A DNA stretch of 6,788 nucleotides from Nonomuraea sp. GTDB taxonomy: Bacteria > Actinomycetota > Actinomycetes > Streptosporangiales > Streptosporangiaceae. Under the pieces are notes generated by a model. That model saw only the letters and a program-made list of their open reading frames with translations, was not told the DNA's origin and did no database searches. The stretch covers positions 1 to 6,788 of the forward strand of contig JABFVJ010000181.1 of assembly GCA_013362835.1 (NCBI GenBank), given 5' to 3'. Positions within the stretch are counted from its first letter, which is position 1. Every line of letters starts with the position of its first letter. The position numbers and the translations under genes were made by a program. Of the stretch, positions 1-4,930 are shown piece by piece.

Positions 1-2023
1 CCATCACCGCGCGGGCGGCGCGGCTCGCGGCCTCGGGGAGCGCGGGCGGGGTGGCGGCGGCGGTGTCGAGGGCCAGGTTCATGGCGCGGGTGACGCCGTC
101 CCAGTGTCTGGCGGCGCTGTTCCAGCCCGCGCGGGCGGCGCGGCCGTGGCGGTCGGCGCGCAGCCGTTTGGTCAGGTCGCCGGTGTTGATGAGGACCGGG
201 CAGGCCGTCGCGCACATGCCGTCCACGGCGCAGGTGTCGACGGCGTCGTAGGCGTACTCCGCCTCCAGCTCCTTGGCGAGGGCGTGGTCGCCGGCGGCCT
301 GGGCGGCGGCGAGCTCGCGGCGCAGGACGATGCGCTGGCGCGGGGTGGTGGTCAGGTCGCGGCTGGGGCAGACCGGCTCGCAGTAGCCGCATTCGACGCA
401 CCGGTCGACCTCGGGCTCGACGGGCAGGACGGTCTTGAGGTCGCGCAGGTGGGCCTGCGGGTCGTCGGTGAGGACGACGCCGGGGTTGAGGGTGCCGGCC
501 GGGTCGCACAGGCGTTTGACCTCGCGCATCACCTCGTACAGCTCGTCGCCGTACTGGCGGCGGACGAACGGGGCCATGACGCGGCCGGTGCCGTGCTCGG
601 CCTTGAGCGTGCCGCCCCTGCCGAGCACGGCCTCGACCATGTCCTCGGTGAAGACGGCGTAGCGGTCGAGGTCGGTGGCGAAGCGTTCGTTGAGCATGAA
701 GTGCAGGTTGCCGTCCTTGGCGTGGCCGAAGACGACGCTGCGCTCGTAGCGGTGCTCGGCGAACAGGGCGGTCAGGTCGTCGCACAGGTCGGCCAGGGCG
801 GGTACGGGGACGGCGACGTCCTCCAGCAGGGCGGTGGTGCCGCTGGGGCGGGCGCCGGCGACGGTGGCGTACAGGCCCTTGCGGATGTGCCACAGCGCCG
901 CGCGACCGGCCGCGTCCCTGCTCAGCCGCGCGGGCGCGGACAGGGTCAGCTCGGCGAACACCCGCTCGGCGGCGCTCTCCCGGCCCGCCAGCAGGTCAGG
1001 GTCGGACTCCTGCCATTCGACCAGCAGGGCGGCGTGCTCGGCGACGGCGAGCGTGCGCAGCACGTCGTCGGCCTGGGGATCGGTCTGGGCCACGCGGAGG
1101 GATTCGGCGTCCAGCAGCTCGACGGCGGCGGGCCCGGCGGCGACCAGGGCGGGCATGGTCGCCATCGCCTCCCGCAGCGTGGGGAAGACGAGCAGGCCGG
1201 TGGCCGCCAGCCGATGGGCCGGGACCGTGCGCAGCACCGCCTCGGCCACGAAGCCCAGGGTGCCCTCGCTGCCGATGACCAGGTGGGCCAGGATCTGCGC
1301 GGGCGAGGAGTGGTCGAGGAAGCTGTTGAGGCCGTAGCCCATGGTGTTCTTCAGCGCGAACTGGGCCTGGAGGCGGCGCACCGACTCGGGGTTGCCGCGG
1401 ATCCGGTCGCGCAGCCTGGTCAGGCCGTCGGCGAGCTCGGGTTCGAGGGCGCGCAGCCGCTCGTCGGCGTCCGGGGCGCCGGTGTCGACGACGGTGCCGC
1501 TGGGCAGCACGAGGGTCAGCGACTCCAGCGTGCGGTAGGTGTTGGCGTGGGTGCCGCAGGTCATGCCGCTGGAGTTGTTGGCGACGACGCCGCCGATCGT
1601 GCACGCCGACTCGCTGGCCGGGTCGGGGCCGAGCTTGCGGCCGTAGGGGGCCAGGCGGGCGTTGACCTGCCGCAGCACCGCGCCCGGCTGCACCCGCACC
1701 CGCGCCCCGCCGTCGAGCACCTCGACGTCCCTGAAGTGGCGGCGGGTGTCGACGAGCAGGTGCTCGCTCACGCCCTGGCCGCTCAGGCTGGTGCCGCCCG
1801 ACCTGAACGTCAGCGGCAGCCCCGCGCGCAGCAGCGCCGCGACCTGCCCGGCGCTCTCGGGCACCAGCACGGCCTGCGGGGTCAGCAGGTAGTGGGAGGC
1901 GTCGTGGGCCATGCCGAGCCGGTCACTGGCGCGCGCACGGGAGATCCCCGGGACGGCGCCCTCCACCGCCGCGAGGAGGGCGGGGTCGACGTCGGGCAGC
2001 TGTCGCGTCTGTGGGTCGGTCAC
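1..2023 (-). CDS. FAD-binding and 4Fe-4S-binding 2-hydroxyacid dehydrogenase (D-lactate dehydrogenase-like), 3' end outside window
   Basis: Probably oxidises a D-2-hydroxyacid (D-lactate, glycolate or D-2-hydroxyglutarate class) and passes electrons from FAD through iron-sulfur clusters to the respiratory chain. Reading the minus strand from GTG at 2023 gives 674 open codons to the window edge. Residues 45-240 form a PCMH-type FAD domain with RSGGTSLSGQ (74-83) and IGGVVANNSSGM (143-154). The FAD-oxidase C-terminal domain follows, with HAKDGNLHF (434-442) and EHGTGR (476-481). A ferredoxin-like region then has CVECGYCEPVC (Cys 542, 545, 548, 552) and CAVDGMCATAC (Cys 598, 604, 608). Single-chain FAD+Fe-S proteins of this type are usually over 900 residues (Dld-II and YdiJ types), so the C-terminal cysteine-rich part is probably beyond position 1. 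The GTG overlaps the TGA of the upstream tetR gene (GTGA, 2023-2020), which implies translational coupling; a purine-rich AAGAGAG lies upstream. The family is clear; the substrate cannot be read from sequence. Confidence 0.9.
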   Translation of the reverse strand, partial: MTDPQTRQLPDVDPALLAAVEGAVPGISRARASDRLGMAHDASHYLLTPQAVLVPESAGQVAALLRAGLPLTFRSGGTSLSGQGVSEHLLVDTRRHFRDVEVLDGGARVRVQPGAVLRQVNARLAPYGRKLGPDPASESACTIGGVVANNSSGMTCGTHANTYRTLESLTLVLPSGTVVDTGAPDADERLRALEPELADGLTRLRDRIRGNPESVRRLQAQFALKNTMGYGLNSFLDHSSPAQILAHLVIGSEGTLGFVAEAVLRTVPAHRLAATGLLVFPTLREAMATMPALVAAGPAAVELLDAESLRVAQTDPQADDVLRTLAVAEHAALLVEWQESDPDLLAGRESAAERVFAELTLSAPARLSRDAAGRAALWHIRKGLYATVAGARPSGTTALLEDVAVPVPALADLCDDLTALFAEHRYERSVVFGHAKDGNLHFMLNERFATDLDRYAVFTEDMVEAVLGRGGTLKAEHGTGRVMAPFVRRQYGDELYEVMREVKRLCDPAGTLNPGVVLTDDPQAHLRDLKTVLPVEPEVDRCVECGYCEPVCPSRDLTTTPRQRIVLRRELAAAQAAGDHALAKELEAEYAYDAVDTCAVDGMCATACPVLINTGDLTKRLRADRHGRAARAGWNSAARHWDGVTRAMNLALDTAAATPPALPEAASRAARAVM

Positions 2024-2685
2024 GCTCGTGCTCTCTTCGCAGGTGGTTCGCCGGCCGGGTGGCCGTAGAGGATCGACGTCCAGGCGTTGGTGAGGGTGTC
2101 GACCAGGACGTCCTCGTCGTCGAAGGGCGGGACGCCGGCCGCGGCGAGGTAGTAGAGGCGTTCGCCGAGCCAGGTCAGCGAGGCGGCGACGGCGCGTACG
2201 CGCGGGTCGCCGAGCCGGGCGCGCACCTCGGGGTCGGCCTCGATGCGGGCGGTGGCGGCCTCGGTGAACAGGTCCATCTGCTGCAGCCACAGGGCTTTCA
2301 GGTCGTCGTCGGAGCCCCAGCTCTCCACGATCGCCATGAGGACGCCGGCGTTCGCGCTCCACAGCCGGGCGCCGTCGCGCACGCCCGACCGCAGCGCGGC
2401 GACCGGGTCCTGCTCGCCGCCGATCCAGGGCTGCGCGGCCTCCTGCCCCTGCGACACCGCCTCGCGTACGAGCTCGCCGAGCACGGCCTGCTTGCCGGGG
2501 AAATAGAAGTAGAAGCTGGCGCGGGAGACCTCGGCCGCCGTGAGGATGTCGGCGACGCTGAGCGTGTCGAAGCGGCGCTGCCGCAGCAGCTCCCTGGTCG
2601 CGGCGAGGATCCGCGCCCGCAGCTCGGCGGAGGCGGGCGCCGCGCCGGACCGGCGGGCGCCGCGCGCGGCACGCTTGGAAGGCAT
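2020..2685 (-). CDS. TetR/AcrR-family transcriptional repressor, EthR-like
   Basis: DNA-binding repressor, probably a cytoplasmic dimer, of 221 residues from ATG 2685. Residues 22-69 form the TetR helix-turn-helix domain, with the recognition segment VSRASFYFYFPGKQAVL (53-69). The rest is an all-helical ligand-binding domain ending in VDTLTNAWTSILYG, which resembles the C-terminus of mycobacterial EthR (about 216 residues). The frame stays open to ATG 2697 and ATG 2739. ATG 2739 lies inside the operator palindrome, and 2697 has no ribosome-binding site and falls within a -10-like TATGCT, so 2685 (MPSKRAARG) is preferred. The next gene, an FAD dehydrogenase, overlaps by GTGA and so is probably co-transcribed. 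An aldo/keto reductase diverges from it. Autoregulation through the repeats at 2701-2752 is inferred. The ligand is unknown; EthR itself controls a divergently placed monooxygenase, and none is seen here. Confidence 0.9.
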   Translation of the reverse strand: MPSKRAARGARRSGAAPASAELRARILAATRELLRQRRFDTLSVADILTAAEVSRASFYFYFPGKQAVLGELVREAVSQGQEAAQPWIGGEQDPVAALRSGVRDGARLWSANAGVLMAIVESWGSDDDLKALWLQQMDLFTEAATARIEADPEVRARLGDPRVRAVAASLTWLGERLYYLAAAGVPPFDDEDVLVDTLTNAWTSILYGHPAGEPPAKRARA

Positions 2686-2692
2686 GCGCCCC

Positions 2693-2698
2693 AGCATA
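2693..2698 (-). promoter_or_regulatory. Possible -10 box for tetR
   Basis: On the minus strand TATGCT at 2698-2693 fits the TAnnnT pattern and lies seven bases before the tetR ATG at 2685, so the start would be leaderless or nearly so. No convincing -35 box lies 16-18 bp upstream; the TGTACA elements are 12 or 25 bp away. A weak GGGG just before the ATG is the only Shine-Dalgarno candidate. Confidence 0.3.
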
Positions 2699-2700
2699 GG

Positions 2701-2752
2701 ACAGCACGTCTGTACACAGGGTCTGTACATGATGTCCATACAGTCTGTATGG
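2701..2752. promoter_or_regulatory. Operator cluster for the EthR-like repressor (palindrome plus three GTCTGTA repeats)
   Basis: This lies between the divergent tetR and aldo/keto reductase genes. It has a perfect 17-bp palindrome, ccatacag-t-ctgtatgg, at 2736-2752. The heptamer gtctgta occurs three times on the plus strand, at 2708-2714, 2721-2727 and 2743-2749. The half-sites acag and ctgt pair three times, with spacers of 5, 3 and 1 bp (2701-2713, 2716-2726, 2740-2748). The palindrome overlaps the -10-like box of the reductase promoter, and the other sites sit upstream of tetR, so one repressor could block both directions. Assignment to this particular TetR is inferred from position and symmetry. 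Confidence 0.75.
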
Positions 2753-2753
2753 T
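2724..2753 (+). promoter_or_regulatory. Predicted promoter of the aldo/keto reductase gene (leaderless)
   Basis: A -35-like TGTACA (2724-2729, four of six matches to TTGACA) is followed after 18 bp by a -10-like TATGGT (2748-2753, fitting TAnnnT). Transcription would begin about seven bases later, at or next to the A of ATG 2760, giving a leaderless mRNA. This agrees with the lack of any GGAGG-like sequence before the ATG. The boxes lie within the operator repeats, so repressor and RNA polymerase would compete. Prediction only. Confidence 0.5.
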
Positions 2754-2759
2754 CACTCC

Positions 2760-3797
2760 ATGACCACGATGAAATACCGCACCCTGGGCCCGAGCGGCCT
2801 GCGGGTCTCCGACCTGATCCTCGGCGCCATGACCTTCGGCGAGCAGGGCGGCGTCGGCGCGCCGCCGGAGGAGTGCCGGCGCATGCTCGACCTGTACGCC
2901 GAGGCCGGCGGCAACATGATCGACACGGCGGTCAACTACCGCGACGGCGCGAGCGAGGAGATCCTCGGTGACCTGTTGAAGGGCCGGCGGGAGTCGTTCG
3001 TGCTCGGCACCAAGTACACGGTGTCGCGCGACCGCGCCGACCCCAACGCCGGGGGCAACCACCGCAAGAACCTGCGCGCCTCGCTGGAGACCAGCCTGCG
3101 CCGGCTGGACACCGACTACGTGGACGTCTACTGGGTGCACATGTGGGACCGGGACACCCCGATCGAGGAGACCATGCGCGCCCTGGACGACGCGGTCCAG
3201 GCGGGCAAGGTGCTGTACGTGGGCATCTCCGACGCCCCCGCCTGGGTCGTCGCCCGCGCCAACACGCTGGCGCAGTGGCACGGGTGGAGCCCGTTCATCG
3301 GCCTTCAGGTGCCCTACAGCCTGCTGCAGCGCGACATCGAGCGCGAGCTGCTGCCGATGGCCGAGTCGTTCGGCCTGGGCGTCACCGCGTGGAGCCCGCT
3401 GGCGGGCGGCGTGCTGTCCGGCAAGTACGCCGCCCCGCCGGCGGGCACCCGGCTGTCCCCCGAATCGCTCTCGGCCCGCGACCACGCGGTCGCCGGCGTC
3501 GTGAAGGAGGTGGCCGACGACCTCGGGGCGACGCCGTCGCAGGTGGCGATCGCGTGGACGATGATCCGTTCCCGCGCCGTCCACCCGATCGTCGGGGCGC
3601 GCAGCGCCGACCAGCTCAGGGACAACCTGGCCGCCCTCGACCTCACCCTGCCGCCCGAGAGCGTCGCCCGCCTGGAGGAGGCCACCGGCTTCACCCTCGG
3701 CTTCCCGGCCGACTTCATCGCCCAGACCTCCCCGTGGGTCTTCGCCGCGGCCCGCGTCGACCACGACCTCCAGCGGCCTCGTACGCGAAACCCCTGA
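2760..3797 (+). CDS. Aldo/keto reductase (NADPH-dependent oxidoreductase)
   Basis: A cytoplasmic (beta/alpha)8-barrel enzyme of 345 residues that should reduce aldehydes or ketones with NAD(P)H. It opens with the family signature KYRTLGPSGLRVSDLILGAM. The catalytic tetrad is visible: Asp55 and Tyr60 in IDTAVNY, Lys85 in LGTKY and His127 in VYWVHMWD. Cofactor-barrel motifs follow: VGISDAP, LQVPYSLLQRDIERELLPMA, VTAWSPLAGGVLSGKY, and the phosphate-binding PIVGARSADQLRDNL. Length is normal. ATG 2760 is chosen because a -10-like box sits seven bases upstream; ATG 2769 (MKYRTLG) is the alternative, and neither has a ribosome-binding site. The gene diverges from the EthR-like repressor and probably belongs to its regulon with the FAD dehydrogenase. 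The substrate is unknown; a link to aldehyde or methylglyoxal-type metabolism is a guess from the neighbour. Confidence 0.93.
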   Translation: MTTMKYRTLGPSGLRVSDLILGAMTFGEQGGVGAPPEECRRMLDLYAEAGGNMIDTAVNYRDGASEEILGDLLKGRRESFVLGTKYTVSRDRADPNAGGNHRKNLRASLETSLRRLDTDYVDVYWVHMWDRDTPIEETMRALDDAVQAGKVLYVGISDAPAWVVARANTLAQWHGWSPFIGLQVPYSLLQRDIERELLPMAESFGLGVTAWSPLAGGVLSGKYAAPPAGTRLSPESLSARDHAVAGVVKEVADDLGATPSQVAIAWTMIRSRAVHPIVGARSADQLRDNLAALDLTLPPESVARLEEATGFTLGFPADFIAQTSPWVFAAARVDHDLQRPRTRNP

Positions 3798-3823
3798 TCA
3801 CGGACCTCCCCGCCGTCTACGAT
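3795..3823 (+). promoter_or_regulatory. Weak candidate promoter for the Trypco1 gene
   Basis: The 55-bp gap after the aldo/keto reductase contains TACGAT (3818-3823, fits TAnnnT), 17 bp after TGATCA (3795-3800, about three matches to TTGACA). A start near 3830 would leave a short leader containing the Shine-Dalgarno sequence. Read-through from the reductase is the alternative; no terminator hairpin with a T-run is visible in the gap. Confidence 0.3.
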
Positions 3824-3843
3824 CTGCACCGGGACGACCCCCT

Positions 3844-3850
3844 GGAGGAA
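3844..3850 (+). promoter_or_regulatory. Ribosome-binding site of the Trypco1 gene
   Basis: GGAGGAA lies just before ATG 3853. It is the strongest Shine-Dalgarno sequence in the window and fixes this start. It contrasts with the apparently leaderless genes upstream. Confidence 0.7.
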
Positions 3851-3852
3851 CG

Positions 3853-4179
3853 ATGACAGCGCTGATGACCATGCCGCTGGACGGCGGCGGGCAGGTGACC
3901 GTGGAGATCGCCGAGGACGAGGCCGGTCCGCGCCGGGTGTCGAGGCCCGGCGAGGTCGTGGTGACGGCCACCAAGACGCTGGAGAAGGCCCTGGAGCCCA
4001 TCCGCGCCGCCGCCGCCTCGGCGCTCGCCTCGATGCGGTCGATCGGCCCGGACGAGGTCGAGCTGGAGTTCGGCGTCAAGCTGAACGCCGAGACCGGCGC
4101 CGTGATCGCCAAGGCCGCCGCCGAGACGCACATGGTGGTCCGCCTCACCTGGAGGTCCCCGGAGAGGGGGCACCGATGA
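3853..4179 (+). CDS. CU044_2847-family protein (trypsin-co-occurring domain 1, Trypco1)
   Basis: A 108-residue cytoplasmic-looking protein with no signal peptide or membrane segment. It has the pattern of the Trypco1 family: an N-terminal strand pair (MPLDGGGQVTVEI, 7-19), a basic linker, an alanine-rich helix (ATKTLEKALEPIRAAAASAL, about 38-57), then the hallmark PDEVELEFGVKLNAETGAVIAKAAAE (about 64-89) and a final strand ending VVRLTW. The molecular function is unknown. In actinobacteria the domain is typically next to or fused with trypsin-like proteases and other parts of predicted NTPase-dependent conflict systems. No such partner is in this window; the neighbours are an aldo/keto reductase and a DUF899 protein. 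The TGA stop overlaps the ATG of an 18-codon ORF (ATGA, 4176-4179). Family assignment rests on remembered pattern similarity, not on a search. Confidence 0.85.
   Translation: MTALMTMPLDGGGQVTVEIAEDEAGPRRVSRPGEVVVTATKTLEKALEPIRAAAASALASMRSIGPDEVELEFGVKLNAETGAVIAKAAAETHMVVRLTWRSPERGHR
4161..4170 (+). promoter_or_regulatory. Shine-Dalgarno-like sequence before the micro-ORF
   Basis: GGAGAGGGGG ends five bases before ATG 4176. It lies within the last codons of the Trypco1 gene, so ribosomes finishing Trypco1 could restart at the overlapping ATGA. Confidence 0.45.
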
Positions 4180-4232
4180 GTTCCGCGGCCGGGCCGGGTC
4201 TACCCTCGCACACGGCCGTACGCGGCCCATGA
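4176..4232 (+). CDS. Putative 18-codon micro-ORF bridging Trypco1 and DUF899
   Basis: ATG 4176 overlaps the Trypco1 stop as ATGA and is preceded by a purine-rich Shine-Dalgarno-like run. The frame encodes MSSAAGPGLPSHTAVRGP and ends at TGA 4230-4232. That stop in turn overlaps ATG 4229, which is in frame with the DUF899 gene (ATGA again). It may be a coupling peptide that keeps ribosomes moving from Trypco1 to DUF899, the surviving start of a lost Trypco1 partner gene, or chance. The peptide resembles no family I know. Double ATGA linkage is the only support for translation. Confidence 0.35.
   Translation: MSSAAGPGLPSHTAVRGP
4214..4227 (+). other. Small GC hairpin before the DUF899 start
   Basis: ggccg-tacg-cggcc can form a 5-bp stem with a four-base loop. 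It lies within the micro-ORF, two bases before ATG 4229 and about 20 bases before the preferred start at 4247. It might favour use of the later start or affect re-initiation. It has no T-run, so it is not a normal terminator. Confidence 0.3.
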
Positions 4233-4237
4233 CCAGT

Positions 4238-4243
4238 GAGGGA
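4238..4243 (+). promoter_or_regulatory. Ribosome-binding site deciding the DUF899 start
   Basis: GAGGGA precedes ATG 4247 by three bases, whereas the upstream in-frame ATG 4229 has no purine-rich sequence before it. This favours 4247. Confidence 0.55.
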
Positions 4244-4246
4244 CCC

Positions 4247-4930
4247 ATGAGCACGAACGCACTGCCCCCCGTCGTCGACGCCGGCACCTGGCAGCAGCAG
4301 CTCGACGAGCTGCGGGTCAGGGAGAAGGCCGCGACCAGGGAGCTCGACGCCATCGCCGCCCAGCGCCGCCGCCTGCCGATGGTACGGATGCCCGACTACA
4401 CCCTCGACGGCGAGAACGGGCCGGTCCGGCTGGCCGACGTCTTCGACGGCAAGCGGCAGCTGATCGTCTACAACCACATGTGGTTCCCCGGCAAGGAGTG
4501 GCAGTGCCCCGGCTGCACGGGGTTCACCTCCCAGTTCACCCGCCTGGAGTTCCTCGACGCCTACGACGCCCGGTTCGTCGTCGTCACCCAGGGCCCGATC
4601 GACGAGGCCCTCGCCTACAAGCGCCGGGTCGGCAACAGGATGACCTGGTACTCCACCGCGAACAGCCCGTTCGGCGCCGACGTCGGCGCGCCTCCCGGCG
4701 CCGGGTTCGCCGTCAACGTGTTCCTGCGCGACGGCGACGCCGTCTACCGCACCTGGCACACCGACGGCCGCGGCACCGAGCAGCTCAGCCACACGTTCGC
4801 GCTGATCGACCTGCTGCCGTACGGGCGGCAGGAGGACTGGCAGGACTCCCCCGGCGGCTGGCCGCAGTCGCCCGCCTACAGCCGGTGGCCCTCCGCCAAG
4901 GACATCGGCGCGCTCTACGGCCCCGCCTAG
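4247..4930 (+). CDS. DUF899 family thioredoxin-like protein
   Basis: A 227-residue soluble protein of the DUF899 family, whose fold is thioredoxin-like and whose reaction is not established. From ATG 4247 it shows the family opening (LPPVVDAGTWQQQLDELRV, then REKAATRELDAIAAQRRRLP), the core VRLADVFDGKRQLIVYNHMW, a CPGC motif (Cys87, Cys90) where thioredoxins have their redox pair, VVVTQGPIDEAL, and the C-terminal LLPYGRQEDWQDSPGGWPQ. ATG 4229 would add six residues (MTSEGP) and is linked by ATGA to the micro-ORF, but 4247 has the better ribosome-binding site and matches the usual family N-terminus. It probably follows Trypco1 in one transcript. Its TAG stop shares a CTAG with the stop of the convergent vWA gene. 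A thiol or peroxide role is possible but inferred from fold only. Confidence 0.9.
   Translation: MSTNALPPVVDAGTWQQQLDELRVREKAATRELDAIAAQRRRLPMVRMPDYTLDGENGPVRLADVFDGKRQLIVYNHMWFPGKEWQCPGCTGFTSQFTRLEFLDAYDARFVVVTQGPIDEALAYKRRVGNRMTWYSTANSPFGADVGAPPGAGFAVNVFLRDGDAVYRTWHTDGRGTEQLSHTFALIDLLPYGRQEDWQDSPGGWPQSPAYSRWPSAKDIGALYGPA

Noticed and set aside
104..2068. A 654-codon open frame on the plus strand opposite the FAD dehydrogenase.
   Set aside because: Its translation is low-complexity (Gly/Ala/Val/Gln-rich) with no family motifs. The opposite strand encodes a protein with FAD and 4Fe-4S motifs over the same span; long antisense frames are normal at this GC content.
2686..2739. A longer tetR N-terminus starting at ATG 2739 or 2697.
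   Set aside because: The added residues (MDIMYRPCVQ...) do not look like a TetR N-terminus, and the codons lie in the operator and -10-like sequences.
2298..3764. A 488-codon minus-strand frame opposite the aldo/keto reductase.
   Set aside because: It runs through the operator region and overlaps tetR in another frame. The reductase on the plus strand has a full catalytic tetrad.
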